Source of the DNA: Methylobacterium sp. J-090
GTDB lineage: Bacteria > Pseudomonadota > Alphaproteobacteria > Rhizobiales > Beijerinckiaceae
Direction of reading: 5' to 3'
DNA: 64,000 nucleotides
Assembly: GCF_022829345.1 (NCBI RefSeq)
Contig: NZ_JAKSXV010000017.1
Location: forward strand, 26,801-90,800
Shown here in pieces: positions 55,954-63,894 of the stretch (position 1 is its first letter; each line of letters starts with the position of its first letter). The translations under genes and the position numbers were made by a program. The notes beneath the pieces were generated by a model. The model was not told where the DNA came from. It made no database searches and worked only from the letters and a program-made list of their open reading frames with translations.

Positions 55954-56468
55954 CGCTGACGCGCGCCGCGCCGCGGGGATGGCCCGCGACGCGCGCCCGC
56001 ACGGCGAGGGAGGCCGCCGTCAGGGCGCGCCAGACCGGGATACCGGGCGGCGGCGCGAGCATCGGACCGGTCGCGCCGCTCTCCTCCGAGGGGGCGGACG
56101 ACGATGCTGCGCGGGGGGTCGCGACGGGACCGATGCCCCCGCGGCGCTCGCCCGTCCGCCGATCGCATCGGGCGAGAGCCGGCCGGGGCCGAAACCGGCG
56201 AACACCAGCCTCAGAGTCGAAGCGGAGCCTTCGCATTCCTGGACAGGATGAGCGCGAGATTGGCCTCGGTGATGGGCAGAGACCGGAACCAGCGCGCAGA
56301 GTCGGCGGCTTGCTCCGGGAGACCTTCGGGGATGCCGATCGCGCCGCACGTCGTGTTCGCGCAGGCAGACGGGTTGGGCGTTCGACCGACCCCGACAGGT
56401 CCGAAAGATTCGTCCCTTGTTTCAGCCGACCGTCTCGGCCATCCGGCGGAGCGGGGGGCCGCTTGCCG
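55954..56468. other. Intergenic region between mmsA and the fumarase operon end
   Basis: Nothing coding is supported in 515 bases between two convergent units. An imperfect GC hairpin lies right after mmsA (GCGCGC...GCGCGC, about 55962-56000). The rest shows no repeat, tRNA or regulatory pattern that I can identify; its slightly lower GC near 56220-56470 suggests decayed sequence. Confidence 0.5.
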
Positions 56469-57140
56469 TCAGATGACCTCGTCCTTCTTGTCGTCGGTCT
56501 CACCGTACCGACGGAGGGTCGCCGGTTTGGTGCCTTCGTACAGCCGGTCCAGGCCGGGCGTGATTTTGGCGAGCTCGGTCTCGAACAACGAGTGACCCTC
56601 GAGATCGCTTTCGACGATGAACGGTCCGAACCGCTCGACATCGAGCACCCAGACGGCTTGGGCCAGGCCGAGTTCCTGCCGCCAGTACACCCCGGGCACG
56701 TTTCGTATCCCGCGACCGAGAAGGGCTCCGGTTCCGTAACCGACCGTCGTCAAGTAGATCGCGTTGTTCGGCACAAAGGTATTGCGGTATATCTCCGATG
56801 TCATACCGCCCTTTCCGATGATGATGTTGCAGCCCGATAGCTTGAACCATCCATCGAGCCACTTGGCGAAACGGAAGGACGCCGTTGCGGTGACGGCACC
56901 GACGTTGAATCGCCCGTCGGGCTCGATCGTCGCGGCGGGCGAGCAGTGAAAATTGGCGGTCCCGAGATCGACATTGGCAGCCGGCATGCCGACCCCGTCC
57001 TCGATGGCACGCTTGTAGACGCCTTCGCGGGCCGTGAAGAGCCGGCCGGTCAGGTAGACGACCGTCCCGATTTCAAGGTCGCGCAGCGCTTCCGTCGAGG
57101 CCGGGAGCGTCAGCTCGACCGTCTTGAGTTTCTTCTGCAT
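56469..57140 (-). CDS. Class I fumarase/tartrate dehydratase-type hydratase, beta subunit
   Basis: The 223-residue C-terminal subunit of a two-subunit iron-sulfur hydro-lyase. Seen are IGTVVYLTGRLFTAREGVYK, NFHCSPAATIEPDG, the conserved NIIIGKGGMTSEIYRNTFVP and the late DVERFGPFIVESDLEGHSLF. In the family this swivelling domain supplies residues that bind the dicarboxylate. It is the last gene of the operon, five bases after the alpha subunit. Fumarate, tartrate or mesaconate are all possible substrates. Confidence 0.88.
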   Translation of the reverse strand: MQKKLKTVELTLPASTEALRDLEIGTVVYLTGRLFTAREGVYKRAIEDGVGMPAANVDLGTANFHCSPAATIEPDGRFNVGAVTATASFRFAKWLDGWFKLSGCNIIIGKGGMTSEIYRNTFVPNNAIYLTTVGYGTGALLGRGIRNVPGVYWRQELGLAQAVWVLDVERFGPFIVESDLEGHSLFETELAKITPGLDRLYEGTKPATLRRYGETDDKKDEVI

Positions 57141-57145
57141 GTTCG

Positions 57146-58105
57146 TCACTCGGCTGCGACCGCAACGGGACCACTCCAGTCGACGGTCTCGCGGCGGGAG
57201 TAGGCGGTGAACCATTCGGGATCGGTCCGATAGTCGACCCGTCCGTCGGCATGGATCCGAGCCGTCGCCCGACGTGACGACAGGCAGAACATGTGGACGC
57301 TCATCGGCATCCCGCCGGTGTGGCAGTATCCGACCTCGATGTTGCAATCGACGACCATCGAAGAGCCCATGAACCCCATGGCGCCCATGCCGATGCTGTT
57401 TCCGAGATCGCGAAACTCGTTCTCCAGCTCGGCGATCCTGGGGTCCGGGTTGCGGCTGCCGACGGTCCGGAGGCAGGAAGCCTGCTTCCCGAGAACCATG
57501 CACGTATCCTTCGATCCTCCGAGGCCGACGCCGACGATGGCGGGCTGGCACGCGAGGCCGCGCTTGCCGAAGCCGATCAGGGTATCGAGGAAGAAGCGCT
57601 TGATTCCCTGCAATCCGTCTCCGGGAAACAGCATGCGGTAATCCGAACCGAAGAGACCACCCTTGTGAACGGTCGTGAGATCGATCCAATCCGCCTCCGG
57701 GTGGAACGCGTACTCAATCTCGGGCGCGTTGATCCCGACGTTGTTGTCATGGTCCGTCCGCCACAGGGGATGCACCCGATTGGGCCGCAGCGGGACGGTT
57801 CGGGTCGCGGTCGCGGTCGCCCGGCGAAGGGTCTGCTCCACCGCGATGGGGCCCCCCTGCGGACGCGCGTCGTTTCCATACTTCACGTACCAGCGTGGCA
57901 CGCCGGTATCCCCGCACATGGCGCGGCGGTCTTCCTTGGCCGCTTCGTAGTTCTCGAGCATCGCCTGTATGACGAAGGAGGATAGATCCCCGCGCTCCGT
58001 ATCGGCGCAGCGCCGCAATCCGCCGAGATAATCGTCCGGAATTTCGATGGCTGCCTTGGCCATCAGTTTCTCGGCGGTGTCTTGGATGATGCTCTGGGGG
58101 ATCAT
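57146..58105 (-). CDS. Class I fumarase/tartrate dehydratase-type hydratase, alpha subunit
   Basis: The 319-residue subunit holds the oxygen-sensitive 4Fe-4S cluster, bound by Cys in RRAMCGDTGVPRWYVK, GGSKDTCMVLGKQA and VVDCNIEVGYCHTGGMPMSV. These three positions match class I fumarases. In E. coli FumA/FumB the two domains are fused; here they are separate, as in TtdAB and archaeal fumarases. It lies 42 bases after the flavoprotein gene, in one operon with the dehydrogenase-like complex. Confidence 0.88.
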   Translation of the reverse strand: MIPQSIIQDTAEKLMAKAAIEIPDDYLGGLRRCADTERGDLSSFVIQAMLENYEAAKEDRRAMCGDTGVPRWYVKYGNDARPQGGPIAVEQTLRRATATATRTVPLRPNRVHPLWRTDHDNNVGINAPEIEYAFHPEADWIDLTTVHKGGLFGSDYRMLFPGDGLQGIKRFFLDTLIGFGKRGLACQPAIVGVGLGGSKDTCMVLGKQASCLRTVGSRNPDPRIAELENEFRDLGNSIGMGAMGFMGSSMVVDCNIEVGYCHTGGMPMSVHMFCLSSRRATARIHADGRVDYRTDPEWFTAYSRRETVDWSGPVAVAAE

Positions 58106-58147
58106 GGTTCGATGACCTCAGGTCTTTATTTGTCCGAAGGGCCGGGA

Positions 58148-59884
58148 TCACTCGGCCGCCAGGACCGGCTCGATGAGTGTTTGGCCCGGCCTGACGTGCG
58201 TGAAGCGAACCGGCTCGTCCGTGATCTGAAGCGCGTCGTCCCGTTTCCTGATCATGGTGAACGTCGAGGTTTCGAAGGCGCCGGGCTCGGGAAAGTCCGA
58301 CCGGAAATGCGCGCCCCGGGAATTCTCGCGTCGCTGTGCGGCCAACGCGATGATCCGGCTCGTCTCGACGAGCGAACGGAGGTTCATCCAGTCGTGCCAC
58401 GTCAAGTTGAAGGCGCGGTCATCGTCCGCCACACCCGTGCGAAGCAGCTCCGCCTCGATCGCATCGAGCTCGGCGAGGCCCCGCGAAAGGCCGTTCGCAT
58501 CGCGGATCACGCCGACATGGTCCCACATCACCTCCATCAGGCGCTCCCGGAGGGCATGGACGTTCCCCGGCGCGTTGCGGAAGGGGTGCAGGCACCGCTC
58601 CGCCTCCAGGGCCAGGACGGCCTCGTCCGGGGCGCGATAGCCGCCATTCGCCGCGATCCAACGCGGCATCTCATCGCCCGCGATGCCACCGAAGACCGTC
58701 GAGTTGGCCACGCCGTTGCCACCCAGGCGGTTCGCGCCGTGCATGCCGCTCGCATCCTCGCCGGCGACGAACAGGCCGGGGAGTTCCGTCGAGGTATCGG
58801 CCCTGCAGACGATCCCACCCATGAAGTAATGGGCGGTCGGAACCACTTCGACGAGGCCGCCCGCGAGATCGAAACCGGAATCCCGGCAGCGATCGACCAT
58901 GCCCTTGAACTGTTTCCTGACCTTGTCCGGCCCGAGGTGGCTCATCTGGATATAGACGCCGCCGTTGGGCGAGGTCCGGCCCGCCTTCATCTCGGCGTAG
59001 ATCGAACGGCTGACGATATCGCGCGTCGCGCGCTCGGCGCGCGGATCGTAATCCGCCATGAAGCGGCGCATGGCACCGTCGAGCAGATGGCCCCCCGCTC
59101 CCCGCAGCCCCTCCTCGAGGACCGTGCCGGTCATGCGCGTGTCGGGGCCGGCCAGCAATCCGGTCGGATGGAACTGCACCATCTCCATGTCGCGGAGCGG
59201 AAGACCGGCCCGGAGGGCCATCGCCAGGCCGTCCATGCTCTTGTCGCCCGAGGGGGTATGGTAGCGATACATCGTCGGGCCGCCGCCGGTGGCCAGCAAG
59301 ACGGCCCTCGCCTGCACGAAGTGCAGACGTCCGGTACGGACATCCATCATCAGCACGCCCGCCAAGGCGTCCCCCGCCGAGGTCGGGACGAGTGCCAGGG
59401 CGCGATGCTCCTCGAGCTTCCGGATATTCTGGCGCTTCCAGATCTGCTCCATGAGCCGGTTGATGATCTCGATGCCCGTCAGATCGCCCTTGTGCACGGT
59501 GCGGTCGAACGTCTGGCCCGCGAACGCCTTGCCGTGGAGCGAACCGTCGGCATTCCGGTCGAAGAAACACCCGACCTCGTTCTCGAGTTCTCTGACGCGC
59601 TCCGGAGCCTTGGACACCAGCGTCCACGCCAGCTCCTGATCGGGCAGCCACTTGCCGCCCTCGATCGTATCCATGAAGTGGCGCTCGATCGAATCGCCGT
59701 TATGCAGCGCGACATTGTACCCGCCCTGCACCATGCGGGTGCAGCCGCATTTCCCGAGAAGCCCCTTCGTGGCGATGGTCACGGTGTTGCCGTGGCCGTG
59801 GTCGTGCGCGTGCAGGGCCGCGAAGAGACCCGCGCCGCCCGATCCGAGTACGAGGATGTCCGTTCGGGTTCGTTCGATCGTCAT
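58148..59884 (-). CDS. Succinate dehydrogenase/fumarate reductase-like flavoprotein subunit
   Basis: The 578-residue flavoprotein has FAD motif DILVLGSGGAGLFAALHAHD, substrate-binding QFHPTGLL and AHYFMGGI, and the active Arg in TRDIVSRSIYAEM. Two family residues differ. Where SdhA/FrdA have SHTVAAQGG with the His that binds FAD covalently, this protein has GCTRMVQGG, so FAD is probably not His-linked. Where they have RGEGG, with the Glu of the proton relay, this has RGAGG. The product is therefore a divergent member (TfrA-like), and its substrate may not be plain succinate. Nine bases separate it from the upstream membrane-subunit gene. Confidence 0.85.
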   Translation of the reverse strand: MTIERTRTDILVLGSGGAGLFAALHAHDHGHGNTVTIATKGLLGKCGCTRMVQGGYNVALHNGDSIERHFMDTIEGGKWLPDQELAWTLVSKAPERVRELENEVGCFFDRNADGSLHGKAFAGQTFDRTVHKGDLTGIEIINRLMEQIWKRQNIRKLEEHRALALVPTSAGDALAGVLMMDVRTGRLHFVQARAVLLATGGGPTMYRYHTPSGDKSMDGLAMALRAGLPLRDMEMVQFHPTGLLAGPDTRMTGTVLEEGLRGAGGHLLDGAMRRFMADYDPRAERATRDIVSRSIYAEMKAGRTSPNGGVYIQMSHLGPDKVRKQFKGMVDRCRDSGFDLAGGLVEVVPTAHYFMGGIVCRADTSTELPGLFVAGEDASGMHGANRLGGNGVANSTVFGGIAGDEMPRWIAANGGYRAPDEAVLALEAERCLHPFRNAPGNVHALRERLMEVMWDHVGVIRDANGLSRGLAELDAIEAELLRTGVADDDRAFNLTWHDWMNLRSLVETSRIIALAAQRRENSRGAHFRSDFPEPGAFETSTFTMIRKRDDALQITDEPVRFTHVRPGQTLIEPVLAAE

Positions 59885-59893
59885 GGCTGACCT

Positions 59894-60238
59894 TCACAGG
59901 ACCCTGAGCAGGAATGCGAACCCGACCATCGCGGCGACACCGCCCGCCGCGGTGGCGACCCGAAGCTGGTTCGAGCGCCATTCGAAGTTTTCGACGAAGA
60001 GGATCCGCAGCCCGCCGAGAAAATGAACGGCCAATGCGAAGACGAGACCCGCCTCGGCGAGCTTGACGACGGGAACGTCGGTCCAGCGCAGGAACGCCTC
60101 GAACCGTACGGCCTCCAGCGAGAGGGCCAGAGCGAGGAAGTGCAGAGGCAGGAAGACGGCCAACGCGATCCCCGAAAGGCGATGCCCCATCGCGGCGATC
60201 CAGAGCGCATTGCGTCGGTAGGCACGCGGAGTCCTCAT
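59894..60238 (-). CDS. Succinate dehydrogenase/fumarate reductase-like membrane subunit (SdhD/FrdD position)
   Basis: A 114-residue protein with three membrane helices. AMGHRLSGIALAVFLPLHFL carries the His/Arg/Ser quinone-site pattern, and VHFLGGLRILFVENFEWRSN carries the His that binds heme b in the family motif HxxxGLR. Its ATG overlaps the stop of the preceding membrane subunit (ATGA), which means coupled translation. Confidence 0.82.
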   Translation of the reverse strand: MRTPRAYRRNALWIAAMGHRLSGIALAVFLPLHFLALALSLEAVRFEAFLRWTDVPVVKLAEAGLVFALAVHFLGGLRILFVENFEWRSNQLRVATAAGGVAAMVGFAFLLRVL

Positions 60239-60564
60239 CCCGACACCACGGCGTAGACGGCCCGGATTCCCAGTGCGCAGAGCAGGAGTCCAAAGACGAT
60301 GGCCGTCAGTTCGGCGGCGCGGGGGCGGATCGGCGCCCACTCGACGAGGATGCCGCGAACACCGATCCCGGCGTGGATCGCCGACGCTGCGACGAAGGTT
60401 CCGTAGAACAACGCCCACGCGATGCTTCCGCGGGTCCGGCCGAGGATGTCTGCCGCCGTCAGGCCCTGGCGCGTGGCGTAGAACATCACCGCGAGGTGGA
60501 TCAGCACCAGCGGCGCCATGAGGGCGGCCGTGCCGCGCTGCCAGACGTAGAGCCGGACGTTCAC
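60235..60564 (-). CDS. Succinate dehydrogenase/fumarate reductase-like membrane subunit (SdhC/FrdC position)
   Basis: A 109-residue protein with three membrane helices (ALMAPLVLIHLAVMFYATRQ, WALFYGTFVAASAIHAGIGV, LTAIVFGLLLCALGIRAVYA). IHAGIGVRGIL is the second heme-ligand type motif. The start is a GTG overlapping the iron-sulfur subunit stop (GTGA). Confidence 0.82.
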   Translation of the reverse strand: MNVRLYVWQRGTAALMAPLVLIHLAVMFYATRQGLTAADILGRTRGSIAWALFYGTFVAASAIHAGIGVRGILVEWAPIRPRAAELTAIVFGLLLCALGIRAVYAVVSG

Positions 60565-61295
60565 GACCCGATCTCGCCGCGCAGGTAGGCCTTCGTCGCC
60601 AGCCGCTTCAGCTGCGCGATCGAGCCCGTCGGATTCAGCGACTGCGGACAGAATTCCTGGCAGGATTGGTGACTGTGGCAGGCGTGGCAGCCGCCGTCCG
60701 TCGAGATCGCCGCCAGACGCTGCGACTGTCCCGAATCCCGCCGGTCGTTCATCAGCGTCCACGCGCGATTCAGCGCGGCCGGGCCGAGGTAGTCCGCGTT
60801 CCAGCGAACCGTGTCACAGCCCGCGTAGCACACGCCGCAATTGATGCATTCGATGCCCTCGTCCGCGGCAACGCGCGCGGGCTCATTCGGCCGGATCGCC
60901 TCGACGGGATCGTGGCGCGTCTTGGTTGGCTCGAAGACGCCTTTGGCCTCCTGCCACTTCTCGAAGAACGGCCGCATGTCGGCGGCCAGATCCTTGATCA
61001 CGGGGAGGTTCGACAGGGGAGCGATCTTCAGGTTTCCGCCCTTGGAAACCTTGGAGACGTGCGTCCGGCAGGTCCACCGGGGTCGACCATTCACCGTCAT
61101 CGCACAGGATCCGCACATCCCGACACGACAGGCGAATCGGTAGGTCAAGGTCGGATCAATGTAGCGCTGCACATAGGTCACGACATCGAGAACGGTTTGG
61201 CTATCCCTGCTCGGAACCGAGTAGGATTGATAAGCGCCATCCTGCCCTCCTCGCCAGATAGACACTTCGAGCGTGTCGCCGGTGTCCCGAGGCAT
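60561..61295 (-). CDS. Succinate dehydrogenase/fumarate reductase-like iron-sulfur subunit
   Basis: The 244-residue electron-transfer subunit. The 2Fe-2S cluster is bound by CRVGMCGSCAMTVNG and the Cys of RWTCRTHV; the 4Fe-4S cluster by CINCGVCYAGCDTV; the third cluster by the Cys of CHSHQSCQEFCPQSLNP. All ligands are present. It is the first gene of the operon; AAGGTGA precedes the ATG. Confidence 0.9.
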   Translation of the reverse strand: MPRDTGDTLEVSIWRGGQDGAYQSYSVPSRDSQTVLDVVTYVQRYIDPTLTYRFACRVGMCGSCAMTVNGRPRWTCRTHVSKVSKGGNLKIAPLSNLPVIKDLAADMRPFFEKWQEAKGVFEPTKTRHDPVEAIRPNEPARVAADEGIECINCGVCYAGCDTVRWNADYLGPAALNRAWTLMNDRRDSGQSQRLAAISTDGGCHACHSHQSCQEFCPQSLNPTGSIAQLKRLATKAYLRGEIGS

Positions 61296-61309
61296 CCTGC
61301 GTCACCTTC

Positions 61310-61335
61310 AAAAACCTTCTCTCGAGAAGATTTTT
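61310..61335 (-). terminator. Hairpin between the LysR gene and the dehydrogenase operon
   Basis: AAAAA-CC-TTCTC-TC-GAGAA-GA-TTTTT folds into an A/T-flanked stem on both strands. It is 44 bases past the LysR stop and just before the first operon gene, so it could end the LysR transcript or form part of the operon leader. Confidence 0.45.
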
Positions 61336-61378
61336 AAACGCCCGGCTCATTCGGCACAATCGAATAGATCTGCACCTT

Positions 61379-62317
61379 TCATTGAGCTTTCTTCAAGTTA
61401 GCCGATCGTCGGGCACGTGGGCGAGGCGCGTCGTCCGTCCGGTCGGAATGCGGCGCGGCCTCCCGCTTCAGGACCTCGAGCAGGACGTCGACGAGTGCGG
61501 TCTTGGCGTGGTCCTCCCTCTGAACGATGCCGACGACGCGCATGGACGTGGGGCCCGAGAACCGAACCACCCGGACCGGCAGGTCGCTCGCCTGATCGGT
61601 CGCACGCTGCGGAATGACCGAGACGCCGAGGCCGTGATGCACCATCGTCCGGATGGCTTCGAGGGTGTCCAGGGCCATCGCCTCGTGAACCTGGATCTTC
61701 CGCCGCTTCAGAAACTCCTCGATGAGCTGTCCGACCCAGGCTTGGCGGGAATAGCGGATGAAGGGATAGCTCGTGAGCAACTCCTCCGCCTTCCTGGCGG
61801 GGGCATCGACCGGAGCGATGAGCACGAGCGGTTCGCGCGCGAACGGCGACCAGCTCATGCCCGCGTTCGAGAGCCTGAAGTCGCTGACGATCGCGGCATC
61901 CATGGCCCCCTTCTGCACGCGCCCGACGAGATCCTTCGAGAGGCCCATGGTGAGTTCGACGTGGAGGGCGGGGTAGCGCTCGCGCAGGGCCTTCAAGGCC
62001 TTCGGCATCACCCCGGTCATGACGCTCGGCACCACACCCAGGCGCAGATGCCCTTCGACCATCGTATCCGAGACGACGTGGAACAGGCGATCGTACGCGG
62101 TGACGGCCTCGATCGCGTGGGACAGCAGAGCGCGCCCCGTCGCCGTGAGCGCCGGAGGGCGGCGTGAGCGGTCGAACAGGATGACCCGGAACTCCTCCTC
62201 CAAGAGCTTGATCTGAATCGTCACGGCCGATTGCGTCCGACCGACCGCACGTGCGCCCGCGGCGAACGAACCACCCTCGACGACGGCGATGAAAGTCCGA
62301 AGCTCCCGGAGCGACAT
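61379..62317 (-). CDS. LysR-family transcriptional regulator (dehydrogenase-fumarase operon)
   Basis: A 312-residue regulator with helix-turn-helix SLRELRTFIAVVEGGSFAAG and RTQSAVTIQIKLLEEEF, then an effector domain with RLGVVPSVMTGVMPKALKAL. The C-terminal 25 residues are basic (RPRARRSANLKKAQ). It is 83 bases upstream of the operon on the same strand, so it is either its regulator or co-transcribed with it. The effector is presumably a carboxylic acid. Confidence 0.92.
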   Translation of the reverse strand: MSLRELRTFIAVVEGGSFAAGARAVGRTQSAVTIQIKLLEEEFRVILFDRSRRPPALTATGRALLSHAIEAVTAYDRLFHVVSDTMVEGHLRLGVVPSVMTGVMPKALKALRERYPALHVELTMGLSKDLVGRVQKGAMDAAIVSDFRLSNAGMSWSPFAREPLVLIAPVDAPARKAEELLTSYPFIRYSRQAWVGQLIEEFLKRRKIQVHEAMALDTLEAIRTMVHHGLGVSVIPQRATDQASDLPVRVVRFSGPTSMRVVGIVQREDHAKTALVDVLLEVLKREAAPHSDRTDDAPRPRARRSANLKKAQ

Positions 62318-62370
62318 GCCCGTACCCTTCGTTGAACGAAACTCGAGAAGCGCAGCCGGTTAGACCATAG

Positions 62371-62839
62371 TCGTTCAAGGTCCGGAATTCAGGGCGCCTT
62401 ACGAAGCCGGCCGTCGAAGCGCTTCCGCTGCCTCCAGGGCCGAAGCCAGCCTTCTGGGACGACAGCCTTCCCGGCTTCGGAGTGAAGCTGAACCCCGGCG
62501 GTAGTCGGCAGTGGGGGACGCAGTACCGGACTCTAGATGGCCGGACACCGCGCACCACGATCGATCGCGTGAACACCATTTCGCTTGACGACGCCCGGAA
62601 ACTGGCCCGAACAATCCTAGCGAAAGCCCAAACCGGCCATGATCCCCAAGCGGAGAAGGCAGCAGCAGAGAAACAGGCCAGCATCACCCTTGGCTCCGTC
62701 GCTGACGCCTACCTCAAGCGGGCCAAGACCCGTTTGCAACCTCAGTCCTACGAGGAAACGGAGCGTCACCTTCTCAAGGACTGGAAGCCCCTGGCCGATC
62801 GTCCGCTGACATCCATCAAGCGTGCGGACGTGGCGGATG
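62371..62839 (+). pseudogene. Tyrosine recombinase (integrase) remnant, N-terminal part only
   Basis: The frame reads RLTKPAVEALPLPPGPKPAF and WDDSLPGFGVKLNPGGSRQW, then ARKLARTILAKAQTGHDPQA and the SAM-like core-binding domain LGSVADAYLKRAKTRLQPQS with LTSIKRADVAD. This is the N-terminal half of an island or phage integrase. There is no start codon at the expected place, and likeness stops near 62839, before the catalytic domain. It marks an old integration site. No tRNA gene lies in the 200 bases upstream. Confidence 0.85.
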
Positions 62840-63114
62840 GGCGATCTGTTCCACTTCCTCGATTGCCGCGAGACCGGCCGCGAGTGGAAGGACTGTGAGG
62901 CAGCGCGAGCGGCGTGACGAAGTCCAACGCCAGACTGCCAATGGTCAAAGCAGGCTCATGCCCGGTGCGTGAAGACCTGACTTGACCGTTGGGAATGGGT
63001 GGTTCCACCTCAACCGCAGGACGTGGGGGAAAATTCCTGTCAGACCTCAGGCTGCGCTGTACAGAAGTTCCAGCGCAGGGATACCCTGGCCTCTGAGCGG
63101 CCATAAGGTGTTTG
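62840..63114. other. Scrambled mobile-DNA junction
   Basis: After the integrase remnant comes a different short frame (from 62838: MGDLFHFLDCRETGREWKDC) that stops at 62915, then non-coding sequence of mixed composition. Nothing intact is recognised. It looks like fragments joined by deletion. Confidence 0.5.
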
Positions 63115-63894
63115 ATGTCGACGAAGCGTTGCAAAATCCATTATCGCCGGCTCCGAAGAGAGCAGGGCATGTTTCCGGCAGATCCTCTTTCGGCAGCCAT
63201 TGCACGAGCACTGATCCAGCGCGGCCCTGATGGCCGAGCAATTGGTGAAAATGTGAACCATCGGCTGGCCGGCGTTCCAGGGAACGAAGATGCGCGACGT
63301 GTTGTAAACGATCACCATGTTGACGACGTCTCAGTATTTGGAGATCTCTGCCTTTTCTCGCCAGGAAAGATGCAAGCAATTCTCGCAACAGCAGCACGAG
63401 AGCATCAGTCACTTGAAGATGTAATGCGCGCTTTCAGCGTCGCCGAACAGGCCGCCCCTCAGGGAACCGAGTACTTGCATGGCATGGCATACTGGCTTGC
63501 CATCGGCGATCATGTCTACCACATAGCCCACTCGTCGTTACCTTCGAAAGCTCTTGAAGAGTACCTGACTTGGCTGCTCCGCGACTGCGCTGGCAGCATT
63601 GCACCGGATCATTTCGTCGAGCTAGTATCCGAATTTGATCGCTCCCAGATTGGCGGAGATCTTGGAGACGTTAAGTCCATCGAAGTTGGAGGTCTGATTC
63701 CAGAAACCGTGCGGGACACGCCGCCTGATGAGGGGCGCGATCGAGTCGTTGACGTTGAAGAACGAGAGACGATCGGAGACCGGCTCATGCGGGGATTCTC
63801 GGCAGCAAGGCGCATTCTGGATGACATGGTCGGGCCGGTCGAAGCCCAGAAGATCATCGACGTGGCCTGCCCCCTGAAAAGTGGTCCTCCCTGA
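63115..63894 (+). CDS. Unknown protein, C-terminus replaced by an IS insertion
   Basis: AAGGTG lies five bases before the ATG at 63115. The 259-residue reading frame has lower GC and many A/T-ending codons unlike the rest of the window, a sign of transfer. The N-terminus is basic (MSTKRCKIHYRRLRREQGMF); the middle reads LCLFSPGKMQAILATAA and YWLAIGDHVYHIAHSSLPSK, then a helical acidic tail. No family is recognised. The last residues (LKSGPP) are coded by the left end of an IS, so the native C-terminus is lost. An order of elements reminiscent of phage exclusion protein RexA is noted, at low confidence. Confidence 0.65.
   Translation: MSTKRCKIHYRRLRREQGMFPADPLSAAIARALIQRGPDGRAIGENVNHRLAGVPGNEDARRVVNDHHVDDVSVFGDLCLFSPGKMQAILATAAREHQSLEDVMRAFSVAEQAAPQGTEYLHGMAYWLAIGDHVYHIAHSSLPSKALEEYLTWLLRDCAGSIAPDHFVELVSEFDRSQIGGDLGDVKSIEVGGLIPETVRDTPPDEGRDRVVDVEERETIGDRLMRGFSAARRILDDMVGPVEAQKIIDVACPLKSGPP

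Noticed and set aside
55954..56468. Possible small genes in the mmsA-fumarase gap
   Set aside because: Open frames there are Arg/Pro/Ser-rich on both strands, with no ribosome binding sites or family motifs.
62318..62370. A tRNA gene as integrase target next to the integrase remnant
   Set aside because: No cloverleaf or tRNA-like 3' end could be found in the flanking sequence.
62838..62915. Short frame MGDLFHFLDCRETGREWKDC
   Set aside because: Too short, no ribosome site, no recognised family; treated as a fragment in the mobile-DNA junction.
63040..63412. Minus-strand frames opposite the unknown low-GC gene
   Set aside because: They overlap a better supported plus-strand gene and have no ribosome sites.
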